DNA from: JAEUKA01 sp035328405
GTDB taxonomy: Bacteria; Myxococcota_A; Polyangia; Palsa-1104; JAEUJZ01
Assembly: GCA_035328405.1 (NCBI GenBank)
Contig: DAOLIT010000006.1
Span: forward strand, 42,028-106,027
Length of the DNA stretch: 64,000 bases
Reading direction: 5' to 3'
Shown here one piece after another: positions 1 through 8,841 of the stretch. The number at the start of each line of letters is the position of its first letter. Position 1 is the first letter of the stretch. Made by a program: the position numbers and the translations under genes. The notes under the pieces are model-generated. The model was not told the DNA's origin and ran no database searches. It saw only the letters and a program-made list of their open reading frames with translations.

Positions 1-2
1 AC

Positions 3-395
3 ATGACAGATCCAATCGGCGATATGCTAACTAGGATTCGCAATGGCATCATGTCTCGCAAAGACAAGGTGGAGGTTCCGGCCTCCAACCTGCGGGAGCG
101 AGTGGCTGAGTTATTGCGAGATGAGGGCTACGTTGACGCAGTGGTTCGGAACGGGGGTGGGCTGGGTGCGACCCTTTCGATAACTTTGCGATACGGGCAG
201 GACCATCGCAGTGCCATCCAGGTCCTGCGCCGGGTGTCAAGGCCCGGTCAGCGTAGGTATGTGGGCCGTGATGACATTCCGAAGGTTCGTTCTGGGTTGG
301 GCTTGTCCATTCTGTCCACGTCCCGGGGCGTTGTGACGGATCGTCAGGCTCGTGCGCTCGGTGTCGGTGGCGAGTTGCTTTGTGAGGTCTGGTGA
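3..395 (+). CDS. rpsH: 30S ribosomal protein S8
   Basis: S8 binds the central domain of 16S rRNA during small-subunit assembly and in many bacteria also represses the spc operon. The 130-residue product opens with MTDPIGDMLTRIRNG and ends with the GVGGELLCEVW tail, both family hallmarks, and the length is normal. The start codon is two bases inside the window, so upstream genes of the operon (expected rplE and rpsN) lie outside it. The stop overlaps the start of rplF (TGATG), indicating translational coupling. Identity is essentially certain. Confidence 0.98.
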   Translation: MTDPIGDMLTRIRNGIMSRKDKVEVPASNLRERVAELLRDEGYVDAVVRNGGGLGATLSITLRYGQDHRSAIQVLRRVSRPGQRRYVGRDDIPKVRSGLGLSILSTSRGVVTDRQARALGVGGELLCEVW

Positions 396-964
396 TGTCT
401 CGCATCGGAAAGTTGCCGGTTGCAATTCCGGCGGGTGTTCATGTGACCATCAAAGACGCGGTCGTTACGGTCAAAGGTCCCAAAGGCGAGCTCAAGCGTG
501 GGGTCCCGTCCGGGGTTTCCGCAAAACTGGAGGCCGGCAAATTGTTGGTTTCCCGTGCGGGCGATGGTCGAGAGGAGCGCTCGCGCCATGGGCTGTTGCG
601 TGCGCTCTTGGCCAACATGGTCAAGGGCGTGTCCGAAGGATACACGCGCCAGCTCGAGATCAATGGGGTGGGGTATCGCGCCGAAGTGGTTGGGACGAAG
701 CTGAGCCTTGTGGTGGGTTTGTCTCACCCGGTTGAGATGCTTCTCCCCCCTGGGGTTTCTGCGAAAAGCGAGAAAGCAAAAAGTACAGTTAATGCGGGGC
801 AGGATGCGGTGTTGCTGACATTGATGGGTCACGACAAGGAAGTGATTGGGCAGTTGGCATCCAAAATTCGCAGCACGCGACCTCCTGAGCCTTACAAGGG
901 CAAGGGTATTAAGTACTTTGAAGAAAAGTTGAAGCGGAAAGTTGGCAAGACCGGCGCTAGCTAG
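395..964 (+). CDS. rplF: 50S ribosomal protein L6
   Basis: L6 is a two-domain large-subunit protein near the factor-binding site. The product (189 aa from this ATG) begins MSRIGKLPVAIPAGV and carries the C-terminal signature RPPEPYKGKGIKYFEEK. The ATG at 395 shares its A with the rpsH stop; an in-frame GTG at 392 is also open but the overlapping ATG is the usual arrangement. Second gene of the visible operon. Confidence 0.97.
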   Translation: MSRIGKLPVAIPAGVHVTIKDAVVTVKGPKGELKRGVPSGVSAKLEAGKLLVSRAGDGREERSRHGLLRALLANMVKGVSEGYTRQLEINGVGYRAEVVGTKLSLVVGLSHPVEMLLPPGVSAKSEKAKSTVNAGQDAVLLTLMGHDKEVIGQLASKIRSTRPPEPYKGKGIKYFEEKLKRKVGKTGAS

Positions 965-970
965 TCGAGT

Positions 971-1351
971 ATGGGTGCAAACATGGCTACGAAGGAAAAT
1001 GCACGTTTCAAACGGAAACGGTCGATTCGAAAGCGCGTTTCTGGTTCCGTTGAGCGTCCGCGGTTGTCGGTCTACCGTTCGACGCAGCATATCTATGTTC
1101 AGGTGATCGACGACAGAGATGCGGCAAGGAGTCAAACTTTGGTCGCTTCCTCCACCCTCGACCCATCGCTGGCAGAGTCCATGAGGGGGCTCAAGAAGCG
1201 TGACCAAGCGAAGGCAGTGGGCAAGAAGATTGCGCAGATGTGCTTGGCCAAAGGGATCGACAAGGTTGTCTTTGACCGAAATGGGTTCATTTACCACGGT
1301 CGCGTCTCTGCATTGGCAGAGGGAGCGCGCGAAGGTGGCCTCAAGTTTTAG
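971..1351 (+). CDS. rplR: 50S ribosomal protein L18
   Basis: L18 binds 5S rRNA in the central protuberance. The 126-residue product shows the family pattern RPRLSVYRSTQHIYVQVIDD and the C-terminal VVFDRNGFIYHGRVSALAEG. Two starts are possible, ATG at 971 and ATG at 983 (giving MATKENARFK); neither has a strong Shine-Dalgarno sequence, so the N-terminus is uncertain by four residues. It lies 6 bp after rplF in the operon. Confidence 0.96.
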   Translation: MGANMATKENARFKRKRSIRKRVSGSVERPRLSVYRSTQHIYVQVIDDRDAARSQTLVASSTLDPSLAESMRGLKKRDQAKAVGKKIAQMCLAKGIDKVVFDRNGFIYHGRVSALAEGAREGGLKF

Positions 1352-1360
1352 GAGTCTGAC

Positions 1361-1861
1361 GTGGCAATCAATGCGAACGAGGTCGGCGAGATCAAAGACC
1401 GTGTGGTGTACATCAATCGCGTAGCGAAGGTGGTGAAAGGTGGTCGCCGGTTCAGTTTCTCGGCCCTGGTAGTGGTTGGAGACGAGAACGGACATGTTGG
1501 TGCGGGCCTTGGGAAGGCGAATGAGGTGCCGGAGGCCATTCGCAAGGCGACAGATCAGGCCAAAAAGAGCCTGTTTCGAGTTCCGTTGAAAGATGGTCGC
1601 ACAATCCCACACGAGGCCATTGGTGAGTTTGGGGCGGGCCGAGTGTTGTTGCGTCCGGCCTCTCCCGGTACTGGTGTGATCGCAGGCGGTGCGGCTCGGG
1701 CGGTGGTCGAAGTCGCCGGTATCAAGGACATCCTGACCAAGAGCATCGGGACATCGAATCCGCACAACGTGATTCATGCGACTGTTGAGGCGCTCCAGCA
1801 ACTTCGCGATCCTGGCGAGGTTGCTCGTCGTCGGGGTAAAACGCTGGAAGAAATTCAGTAG
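1361..1861 (+). CDS. rpsE: 30S ribosomal protein S5
   Basis: S5 contributes to decoding fidelity and mRNA entry. The product (166 aa) contains VVYINRVAKVVKGGRRFSF, GRVLLRPASPGTGVIAGG and the C-terminal ARRRGKTLEE, all S5 signatures. The start is GTG at 1361, supported by a GGAG Shine-Dalgarno at 1351-1354; no ATG fits. It follows rplR by 9 bp. Confidence 0.97.
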   Translation: MAINANEVGEIKDRVVYINRVAKVVKGGRRFSFSALVVVGDENGHVGAGLGKANEVPEAIRKATDQAKKSLFRVPLKDGRTIPHEAIGEFGAGRVLLRPASPGTGVIAGGAARAVVEVAGIKDILTKSIGTSNPHNVIHATVEALQQLRDPGEVARRRGKTLEEIQ

Positions 1862-1876
1862 TGGAGGGGAATCACG

Positions 1877-2062
1877 ATGGCGCTCAAACTGAAAGTAACA
1901 CTGGTGCGAAGCGGAAATAGTCAGCCCGAGAGGCAGCAGAGAACTATCCGTGCTCTTGGACTCAAGCGTTTGAACAAGTCGCGTGTCCTTCCTGACAATC
2001 TGGCTGTGCGAGGCATGATTCGCCAGGTTGCGCACGTGCTGCAGGTTGAAAGGGTCGAGTAA
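1877..2062 (+). CDS. rpmD: 50S ribosomal protein L30
   Basis: L30 is a small peripheral large-subunit protein. The 61-residue product has the expected LKVTLVRSGNSQPERQQR start and GLKRLNKSRVLPDN motif. A GGAGGGG-like Shine-Dalgarno precedes the ATG. Position between rpsE and rplO is canonical. Confidence 0.96.
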   Translation: MALKLKVTLVRSGNSQPERQQRTIRALGLKRLNKSRVLPDNLAVRGMIRQVAHVLQVERVE

Positions 2063-2069
2063 TTTCGTC

Positions 2070-2570
2070 ATGGGCACTTCTCTACATACACTCGCTCCAA
2101 ATCCTGGAGCTAATCGCCCTAAGAAACGGCTGGGTCGCGGTCACGGTTCCGGTCTTCACAAGACTTCCGGCAAGGGAACCAAGGGACAGAAGGCGCGAAC
2201 GGGACACCATGGCATTCCCAAACCTGGTTTCGAGGGCGGGCAAACGGCCATGGCGCGCCGCCTGCCTAAGCGAGGCTTTAACAATCCTTTTCGTAGGGAG
2301 GTTTTTGCTGTCAATCTAGGCGATATCGCCTCGCGTTTTCCGGATACCGGGAGCGTCGTAGGATTGGAGCAACTCAAGAGTGCGGGTTTGGTTCCGCGTT
2401 CTGCAAAGCTGGTGAAGGTGCTTGGCTCGCTACGGGACGGATTGGTCATTCCACAGAAGATGACCGTTGGTGCTCATTTTATTTCCGCGTCCGCGCGGGA
2501 AAAGTTGATTGCTGCGATGGGTTCCTTTCAAGAGATCGCGGTTCGCGTCTCCTCAGCGGATGTCAAGTAG
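2070..2570 (+). CDS. rplO: 50S ribosomal protein L15
   Basis: L15 is a large-subunit assembly protein with a long basic N-terminal extension. The ATG at 2070 gives MGTSLHTLAPNPGANR followed by the signature KKRLGRGHGSGLHKTSGKG and the GFEGGQTAMARRLPKRGF box (166 aa). A longer reading frame opens at 2028 but overlaps rpmD and adds residues not found in L15, so 2070 is chosen. Confidence 0.96.
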   Translation: MGTSLHTLAPNPGANRPKKRLGRGHGSGLHKTSGKGTKGQKARTGHHGIPKPGFEGGQTAMARRLPKRGFNNPFRREVFAVNLGDIASRFPDTGSVVGLEQLKSAGLVPRSAKLVKVLGSLRDGLVIPQKMTVGAHFISASAREKLIAAMGSFQEIAVRVSSADVK

Positions 2571-2608
2571 CACTTTGCGTTGTGATACCTTTGGTGGAAA
2601 GATAAGGA

Positions 2609-3937
2609 ATGGCGTCTAATATCGCCAACATCGCCAAGATTCCAGAACTGAGGCGGCGTATTCTTCTGACGCTCGGGCTCCTGGCCGTGTACCGCGTTGG
2701 GGTTTTCGTCTCTGTGCCCGGTGTGAATCGGCAAGCCATGAAGGACATGGTTAAGGCCGCGTCAGGTTCTTTTCTCGGCTTGTTCAATATGTTCTCCGGG
2801 GGGGCACTCGAGCAGATGTCGATTTTTGCGCTCGGGATTATGCCCTACATCAGCGCGTCGATCATTCTTCAGCTCCTGACAGTGGTCATTCCTACGCTCG
2901 ACAGGCTTCAAAAAGAGGGAGAACAGGGTCGCAAAACCATCAATCAGTACACTCGCTATGGAACCATTGTTATCTCTCTGGTTCAGGCCTTTTTCATCGC
3001 TCGGTATTTGGAGGGTTCCCGCACTGGCGCGGTGGGTTCGGCGGTAGCGGAGCCAGGGTTGTTTTTTGAATTTGTTACGATGTTGACCCTGACAACAGGG
3101 ACAGCATTCATCATGTGGCTTGGCGAGCAAATCACGGAACGCGGCATTGGTAACGGAATGTCGCTGATCATTTTTGCTGGAATCGTAGCTCGCTTCCCAG
3201 ACGCGATGGTTCAACTTCTCCAAAAGTCAGGGGGGCAGGGTGACATGACAGCATTTGACCTCTTGGTGATTTGTGGAATTGTCATCTCCGTTATCGCTGC
3301 GATCATCTTCTTTGAGCGCGGCTATCGCAAGATTCCGGTCCAGTACGCGAAGCGGGTTGTGGGACGAAAGGTTTATGGCGGTCAGACGTCACATTTGCCA
3401 TTGAAGATCAATGTTGCAGGAGTGATTCCGCCCATTTTTGCTTCCTCCATCTTGCTTTTTCCTGCCCAGCTTGCGGGCTTTGTCCAGTCATCTTGGATGC
3501 AACGGGCAGCCGATGTCTTGAACCCGGGTGATTGGCGATACAACGCGCTATACGTCGGGCTCATTGTTTTCTTTTGCTATTTTTACACAGCGGTCACGTT
3601 CAACCCTGTAGATATCGCTGATAACATGAAGAAGTACGGCGGGTTCATCCCGGGGATTCGGCCTGGAAAAAAGACGGCAGAATATATTGATCGCGTACTC
3701 ACACGCCTAACTTTTGGTGGGGCGTTATACATTTCTGCGGTGTGTGTGTTGCCTACGTTCTTACAGCAGAAGTTCAAGGTGCCATTCTATTTTGGCGGGA
3801 CCTCTCTGTTGATTGTCGTTGGTGTTGCGCTCGATACTGTGCAGCAGATAGAGAGTCACCTCATCACGCGCAACTACGAGAATGTAACGGGTCCAAAGGG
3901 GTCACGCATTCGCGGTCGTATTCCGCGCGCGCGGTAG
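2609..3937 (+). CDS. secY: Preprotein translocase subunit SecY
   Basis: SecY is the channel of the SecYEG translocon in the inner membrane. The 442-residue product has about ten hydrophobic segments and family motifs: LRRRILLTLGLLAVYRVGV near the N-terminus, NMFSGGALEQMSIFALGIMP (plug region), GIGNGMSLIIFAGI, and NPVDIADNMKKYGGFIPGIR near the C-terminus. Length is typical. It follows rplO by 38 bp and precedes adk, the canonical order. Confidence 0.98.
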   Translation: MASNIANIAKIPELRRRILLTLGLLAVYRVGVFVSVPGVNRQAMKDMVKAASGSFLGLFNMFSGGALEQMSIFALGIMPYISASIILQLLTVVIPTLDRLQKEGEQGRKTINQYTRYGTIVISLVQAFFIARYLEGSRTGAVGSAVAEPGLFFEFVTMLTLTTGTAFIMWLGEQITERGIGNGMSLIIFAGIVARFPDAMVQLLQKSGGQGDMTAFDLLVICGIVISVIAAIIFFERGYRKIPVQYAKRVVGRKVYGGQTSHLPLKINVAGVIPPIFASSILLFPAQLAGFVQSSWMQRAADVLNPGDWRYNALYVGLIVFFCYFYTAVTFNPVDIADNMKKYGGFIPGIRPGKKTAEYIDRVLTRLTFGGALYISAVCVLPTFLQQKFKVPFYFGGTSLLIVVGVALDTVQQIESHLITRNYENVTGPKGSRIRGRIPRAR

Positions 3938-3965
3938 GTGGCGGTTGCTGGCGGAGGAGTGAATG

Positions 3966-4610
3966 ATGCAACGGAACATCTATCTGCTTGGAGCACCTGG
4001 CGCGGGGAAGGGCACTCAGGCTCAATTGCTGTCTGAACGGTTTGGCATTCCGCAGCTATCTACGGGCGAAATGTTGCGCAGTGCTCGCTTGGAGGGAACG
4101 GAATTAGGGAATCGTGTGGCGTCGGTCATGGATGCTGGGGGGCTTGTATCCGATGAGATCGTGATAGATCTAGTCGAGCAGCGGCTTCAGCGGCCAGACC
4201 ATCAGGGTGGTGTCATTCTAGACGGGTTTCCGAGGACGATACCCCAAGCCAAGGCCCTGGATGCCCTCTTTTTGCGAAAAGGCCGTAGCCCGCTGGTGGT
4301 GGTTGCTGTCGATGTTCCTTCTGACGAGATACATAGGCGATTGTCTGGACGCAGGTGGTGTGTTCGTTGCAAGAAAACCTACCATGTGACAGACAATCCC
4401 CCCGGCGAGTCGTGCGAGAGTGGTGGGGTTTGTCAGCTGGATGTGCGCAGCGATGATAAGCCTGATGCCATCGGGAGGCGCTTGGTCGCCTATGCTGAGC
4501 AGACTTTGCCCCTTATTGCCTACTATCAGGCGAAAGGGGTTTTTCACTCGGTGAGCGGGACTGGGAAGATCGCGGATATCTTTGCGTCCTTGCTTGTGGT
4601 GTTGTCCTAG
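3966..4610 (+). CDS. adk: Adenylate kinase
   Basis: Cytosolic enzyme interconverting ATP + AMP and two ADP. The product (214 aa from this start) has the P-loop GAPGAGKGTQAQ, the AMP-binding LSTGEMLR and the VILDGFPRT motif. The lid segment RRWCVRCKKTYHV followed by two further cysteines resembles the zinc-binding lid of the long bacterial form. Starts at 3963 and 3966 are adjacent ATGs; the GGAGGAG at 3953-3959 fits 3966 slightly better. Operon position after secY is canonical. Confidence 0.97.
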   Translation: MQRNIYLLGAPGAGKGTQAQLLSERFGIPQLSTGEMLRSARLEGTELGNRVASVMDAGGLVSDEIVIDLVEQRLQRPDHQGGVILDGFPRTIPQAKALDALFLRKGRSPLVVVAVDVPSDEIHRRLSGRRWCVRCKKTYHVTDNPPGESCESGGVCQLDVRSDDKPDAIGRRLVAYAEQTLPLIAYYQAKGVFHSVSGTGKIADIFASLLVVLS

Positions 4611-4644
4611 AGGCTGTGGCTGAGTTGGAATGCCCGTCTGACAG

Positions 4645-5403
4645 ATGAAGATTTTCTTCAAGAGCAAATCCGAGATTGCCAAAATGCGCGAAGCTAATTT
4701 GGTGGTCTGCGATGTGCTGGACACTGTTGGGCAAAGTTGTCGGCCCGGAGTGAGCACAGCCGAACTAAATGAGATAGCAGACAAGGCTATCAAGAGAGCC
4801 GGCGTCACGTCGGCGTTTTTGGGCTATAGCCAGCCGCCCTATCCGGCTGTGATTTGCACCTCGGTTAATGAGGTTGTTGTGCATGGCGTGCCAAGTCGGC
4901 GGGTCGTCCTCCGAGAAGGCGATATTGTTGGGCTCGACTTTGGTGTCTTCAAACAAGGCTTTTGCGGTGACGCCGCGCGGACGGTTGTGGTGGGTGAAGT
5001 ATCGAAGGAGGCTCTGCGGCTCGTTGAAAGTACGCGGGAGGCTCTTCGGCTGGCGATCGCTCGTTGTGTGCCTGGGGCTCGATTGCAAGACATCGGTTGG
5101 GCCGTGCAGTCATTTGTGGAGCCTTTGGGGTATTCGGTTGTGCGGCGGTTCGTCGGTCATGGTGTTGGGCGCGCGATGCATGAGGACCCGCAGGTGCCCA
5201 ATTACGGAGAACCCAACAAGGGGATTCGTTTGAAAGAGGGTATGGTGCTGGCCATTGAGCCGATGATCAACGCTGGCAGACCTGAAGTGGAATTGCTCGA
5301 CGATGGTTGGACTGCGGTAACGAAGGATCGATCGCTGTCTGCTCACTTTGAACACTCGGTGGCGATTACGGACCATGGTCCGGAGCTGTTGAGCAGATGG
5401 TGA
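4645..5403 (+). CDS. map: Methionine aminopeptidase, type I
   Basis: Removes the initiator methionine from nascent proteins. The 252-residue product carries the dinuclear-metal ligands in the expected order: GLDFGVFKQGFCGDAART (two Asp), HGVGRAMHEDP (His), AIEPMINAG (Glu) and FEHSVAIT (Glu). Length and the short N-terminus match type Ia enzymes. It lies 34 bp after adk. In most bacteria infA follows; here the next gene is rpmJ. Confidence 0.97.
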   Translation: MKIFFKSKSEIAKMREANLVVCDVLDTVGQSCRPGVSTAELNEIADKAIKRAGVTSAFLGYSQPPYPAVICTSVNEVVVHGVPSRRVVLREGDIVGLDFGVFKQGFCGDAARTVVVGEVSKEALRLVESTREALRLAIARCVPGARLQDIGWAVQSFVEPLGYSVVRRFVGHGVGRAMHEDPQVPNYGEPNKGIRLKEGMVLAIEPMINAGRPEVELLDDGWTAVTKDRSLSAHFEHSVAITDHGPELLSRW

Positions 5404-5494
5404 GATGTGAAGCGACTTTTTGCCGAGTGCCGCAAGAAAGTTGCATTTTTCTTGCAATCATGCGGGTTTCGGGCTAAAGAAGGCCCCTTGAAGT

Positions 5495-5515
5495 GCGACC
5501 GTGACTCTTGGTCGC
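5495..5515 (+). promoter_or_regulatory. Hairpin in the map-rpmJ spacer
   Basis: The inverted repeat GCGACC / GGTCGC (5495-5500 and 5510-5515, 9-nt loop) sits in the 128-bp spacer where infA is normally found. No T-run follows, so it is not a classic terminator. It may be an operon-internal RNA structure or chance. Nothing else recognisable lies in the spacer. Confidence 0.25.
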
Positions 5516-5531
5516 GTCGGAGATTTTCACG

Positions 5532-5645
5532 ATGAAAGTTAGGGCGTCCGTCAAGAAGATTTGTGAAAAGTGCAAAATCGTGCGTCGCAAGGGCGTCGTG
5601 CGAGTGATTTGTGAGAACACGCGCCACAAGCAGCGTCAAGGCTAA
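5532..5645 (+). CDS. rpmJ: 50S ribosomal protein L36 (zinc form)
   Basis: A 37-residue ORF reading MKVRASVKKICEKCKIVRRK and ending RHKQRQG. It has the C-X2-C ... C-X4-H zinc ligands of the C+ form (C11, C14, C27, H32). It was found by reading the gap between map and rpsM. The ATG at 5532 and the TAA at 5643-5645 give the standard length. L36 is the last, smallest protein of the large subunit. Confidence 0.96.
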   Translation: MKVRASVKKICEKCKIVRRKGVVRVICENTRHKQRQG

Positions 5646-5666
5646 GGATAGGCAGAGGAACCTCAT

Positions 5667-6050
5667 ATGGCTCGTATCGCTGGCGTAGACCTTCCGCGTA
5701 ACAAACGGATGGAGATCGCACTAACCTACATTTATGGGATCGGCAAAGCTCTCTCAAAAAAGATATTGAGTCGGGCTGGGATCTCTCTCGACAAGCGCTC
5801 CGACGATTTGGAGGAGGCGGAGATCCGCAGGATTCGTGACGTAATCGAGGCTGATTTCAAGGTCGAGGGTGACCTTCGGCGCGAAGTCTCGATGAACATC
5901 AAACGGCTGATGGATTTGGGTTGCTATCGTGGGGTCCGTCACCGTCGTGGTCTTCCTGTCCGCGGTCAGCGCACGCACACAAATGCGCGCACGCGGAAGG
6001 GTCCACGTAAGGGTGGGTTGGCTCGCAAGAAGCCGAGCGGAACAGCGTAG
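5667..6050 (+). CDS. rpsM: 30S ribosomal protein S13
   Basis: S13 sits in the head of the small subunit and contacts tRNA and the large subunit. The 127-residue product starts MARIAGVDLPRNKRMEIALT and includes YIYGIGKALSKKIL and the basic tail RGLPVRGQRTHTNARTRKGP. It starts 21 bp after rpmJ. Confidence 0.98.
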   Translation: MARIAGVDLPRNKRMEIALTYIYGIGKALSKKILSRAGISLDKRSDDLEEAEIRRIRDVIEADFKVEGDLRREVSMNIKRLMDLGCYRGVRHRRGLPVRGQRTHTNARTRKGPRKGGLARKKPSGTA

Positions 6051-6071
6051 TTTGGAGCTCAGGGGTAAAGC

Positions 6072-6464
6072 ATGTCTCAGCAGCCGAAGAGCAAAGTCAA
6101 AAAGAAGATCAAGAAGAACGTCCAGAGCGGCGTTGCGCACATCCAATCCACGTTCAACAACACGATTGTCACCATCACCGATGTGTCTGGGAATGTCATT
6201 TCCTGGTCGTCGGCTGGTGTTCGTGGTTTCAAGGGCTCAAGAAAATCCACGCCCTTTGCGGCTCAGCTCGCTGCTGAAGATGCTGCGAAAAAGGCGATTG
6301 AACACGGGATGCGCACGGTTTCCGTCTATATGAATGGTCCCGGAGCCGGTCGGGAATCGGCCCTGCGGGCGCTGCAATCTGCTGGCTTCAAGGTGAGTCT
6401 GATTCGGGATATTACGCCGATACCTCACAATGGCTGCCGGCCTCCGAAACGGCGCAGAGTCTAG
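6072..6464 (+). CDS. rpsK: 30S ribosomal protein S11
   Basis: S11 forms part of the platform of the small subunit. The 130-residue product shows GVAHIQSTFNNTIVTITD, SWSSAGVRGFKGSRKSTPFA and the C-terminal ITPIPHNGCRPPKRRRV, all diagnostic. It is followed by a 126-bp spacer before rpsD in which no gene was seen. Confidence 0.98.
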   Translation: MSQQPKSKVKKKIKKNVQSGVAHIQSTFNNTIVTITDVSGNVISWSSAGVRGFKGSRKSTPFAAQLAAEDAAKKAIEHGMRTVSVYMNGPGAGRESALRALQSAGFKVSLIRDITPIPHNGCRPPKRRRV

Positions 6465-6590
6465 TGGTGCATCAAAATGTGCAGAAGCTTCTTGCGGTTT
6501 TCTTGGCCTGCGGCGTCTTCAGGGTGGAGCCTCGCCGGGGGCAGTGCTTCTGCGGGCAATAACGAAAGCGACTTTTGAAGAGAGAGAACC

Positions 6591-7223
6591 ATGGCTCGGT
6601 ACATCGGTCCTGTTTGTCGGCTTTGCCGACGTGAGGATATGAAGCTGTTCTTGAAGGGGGAACGCTGCTACACCGAAAAGTGTGGGCAGGGGCGTCGTGC
6701 TTATGCCCCCGGTCAGCATGGGCAAAACAGCAAGCGGCGCAAGGCCTCTGATTACGGAGAGCAGCTTCGTGAGAAACAGAAGGTCAAGCGAATCTACGGG
6801 ATTGCTGAACGCCAGTTTCGCGGCTATTACCATCGGGCCAACCGAATGAAGGGCGTGACGGGCGAGAACCTGCTCATGCTTCTTGAGCGTCGGCTTGACA
6901 ATGTTGTTTACAGGCTTGGCTTTGCCAGTGACCACGCGGAGGCGCGCCAGCTTGTTCGGCATGGTCACTTCAAGGTTAATGGGGCTCGTGTCAATATCCC
7001 TTCCTACCTTGTGAAGGCCAGCGATGAGGTACTTGTTCGAGACAGCAGCAAGAAAGTGAAGAGAATCGGTGAGAGTCTTGCTGCTGTGGATCGGCGTGGG
7101 GTGCCGCAGTGGCTCGAGGTAGACAAGGATAACTTTCGCGGAAAAGTGAAGACGCTCCCGTCTCGTGAGGACTTCACGATGCCGATTCGCGAACAACTCA
7201 TCGTCGAGCTTTACTCGAAGTAA
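6591..7223 (+). CDS. rpsD: 30S ribosomal protein S4 (zinc form)
   Basis: S4 nucleates small-subunit assembly and often autoregulates the alpha operon. The 210-residue product has four N-terminal cysteines, CRLCRRE...CYTEKC, marking the C+ zinc-containing form, then RRKASDYGEQLREKQKVKRIYG and an S4-type RNA-binding domain (LERRLDNVVYRLGFA). L36 upstream is also the zinc form. Confidence 0.98.
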   Translation: MARYIGPVCRLCRREDMKLFLKGERCYTEKCGQGRRAYAPGQHGQNSKRRKASDYGEQLREKQKVKRIYGIAERQFRGYYHRANRMKGVTGENLLMLLERRLDNVVYRLGFASDHAEARQLVRHGHFKVNGARVNIPSYLVKASDEVLVRDSSKKVKRIGESLAAVDRRGVPQWLEVDKDNFRGKVKTLPSREDFTMPIREQLIVELYSK

Positions 7224-7247
7224 TCGCTCTTTCTGGAGACCAGCAAG

Positions 7248-8273
7248 ATGGCTACCCCGCAGGCAAGTCCGCCGACCTATGCTCGCAATTGGCGCGAGCT
7301 GATCCGTCCCAAAATGCTGGAGGTGGATCGCGAGACGTTGACCGCAACTTATGGCCGCTTTTCGTGTGAGCCGCTCGAACGGGGGTTTGGCACGACGCTT
7401 GGGAATAGCGTGCGGCGAGTGCTCCTATCGTCCCTGCAAGGGGCCGCGATTTGTGCAGTCAAGATCGAGGGGGCTCTCCATGAGTTTCAAACGCTCCCCG
7501 ATGTTGTTGAGGATATTACTGACATCGTCCTGAACCTCAAAGATGTTCTTCTGAAGATGCACGACGCAAAGCCGCGACTGATGCGCATCGAGAAGGACGG
7601 TGAGGGTGAGGTGACCGCTGGCGATATCATCCGGTCGGACGGGGTTGAGATACTCAATCCGTCTCATCACATTGCGACTGTATCGCGAGGCGGGAAGCTC
7701 CATGCGGAACTTCTTGTGCAGGTGGGGCGTGGCTACGTTTCGGCAGAGCGCAACAAGCAACCCAGTATGCCGGTGGGGATGATCCCGATTGATGCGCTTT
7801 TCTCGCCCATCAAAAAAGTCAACTATGTGGTAACCCACGCGCGGGTAGGCCAACAGACTGACTACGACAAGCTTACGTTGGAAGTATGGACGAACGGTTC
7901 CGTGAAGCCCGAAGATGCGGTGGGTTATGCGGCCAAGATTCTGAAGGATCAGTTGACGATCTTCATCAATTTTGAGGAGACCTTCGAGCCAAGCGATGAG
8001 CCGGTTTCCGAAGAGCAAAGCAAGCTTAACGAGAATCTGGATAAGTCGGTGGAAGAACTGGAACTGTCGGTTCGATCGGCCAACTGCTTGCAGAATGCGA
8101 GCATTCATTTCATCGGGGAACTCGTGCAGCGAAGCGAGACAGAAATGTTGAAGACCAAGAATTTTGGTCGTAAGTCTCTCAAAGAGATCAAGGAAATACT
8201 CGCTGAAATGAACTTGTCTCTTGGTATGAAACTAGAGGGCTGGGAACCTCCGACAAGTCGGAACAAGTTGTAG
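7248..8273 (+). CDS. rpoA: RNA polymerase alpha subunit
   Basis: Alpha dimerises to scaffold RNA polymerase assembly and its C-terminal domain contacts UP elements and activators. The 341-residue product has the N-terminal GFGTTLGNSVRRVLLSSLQGAAI segment and the C-terminal helix-hairpin region ELSVRSANCLQNASI and KNFGRKSLKEIKE. Length is normal. It lies 24 bp after rpsD. Confidence 0.98.
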   Translation: MATPQASPPTYARNWRELIRPKMLEVDRETLTATYGRFSCEPLERGFGTTLGNSVRRVLLSSLQGAAICAVKIEGALHEFQTLPDVVEDITDIVLNLKDVLLKMHDAKPRLMRIEKDGEGEVTAGDIIRSDGVEILNPSHHIATVSRGGKLHAELLVQVGRGYVSAERNKQPSMPVGMIPIDALFSPIKKVNYVVTHARVGQQTDYDKLTLEVWTNGSVKPEDAVGYAAKILKDQLTIFINFEETFEPSDEPVSEEQSKLNENLDKSVEELELSVRSANCLQNASIHFIGELVQRSETEMLKTKNFGRKSLKEIKEILAEMNLSLGMKLEGWEPPTSRNKL

Positions 8274-8418
8274 GAAGTTTTTTCTGGAAACAAGCGGAGA
8301 GGGCATTCGCTCATCGAGAGATTCGGGAAGGGAGACGGCGCGGCGTCGTTGGGTTTTCTTCCTCAGTCGGTTGAGGTGAGTGGCTGTTCGCTCTTTTGAA
8401 CTCGCAGAGACTAGAACA

Positions 8419-8841
8419 ATGCGTCATCAGAAAACTGGGAAGACACTTGGTCGGAAGGCCGACCACCGGAAGGCTTTGTGGTCAAACATGGTTTCGTCTC
8501 TCATTCGTGAGGAGAGAATTCAGACCACGGATGTAAAAGCCAAGGAGTTGCGTCGGTTCGCGGAGCCGACGATTGCGTGGGCTGTTTCGGTGGGGGCTCT
8601 CATGAGCAAAGCTGCGGATCAGCGGACGGACGAGGAAAAAACTCGAGTTGTCCATGCCATGAGAATGGCGCAGCGCGTGGTAAAGAATCGGTCAGCCTTG
8701 CGGAAGCTTTTTGCGGAACTCGGGCCTCGCTATGCCGATCGTCATGGCGGATACCTGCGGATTGTCAAAAAGGGATTTCGTCATGGCGATGCTGCACCGG
8801 TTTCCATTGTGGAATTGGTGGCTCGCCCACAAGAGGAATAG
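8419..8841 (+). CDS. rplQ: 50S ribosomal protein L17
   Basis: The ATG at 8419 gives MRHQKTGKTLGRKADHRKAL, the universal L17 start, and a 140-residue product with NMVSSLIREERIQTTDVKAKEL and GGYLRIVKKGFRHGD. The frame is open upstream to a GTG at 8380, but the extra residues do not belong to the family. A 145-bp spacer separates it from rpoA. It is the last gene of the super-operon. Confidence 0.97.
   Translation: MRHQKTGKTLGRKADHRKALWSNMVSSLIREERIQTTDVKAKELRRFAEPTIAWAVSVGALMSKAADQRTDEEKTRVVHAMRMAQRVVKNRSALRKLFAELGPRYADRHGGYLRIVKKGFRHGDAAPVSIVELVARPQEE

Noticed and set aside
344..2077. Long minus-strand open frame opposite rplF-rplR-rpsE-rpmD
   Set aside because: It is fully antisense to four certain ribosomal genes and its translation has no family pattern; it is a codon-bias shadow.
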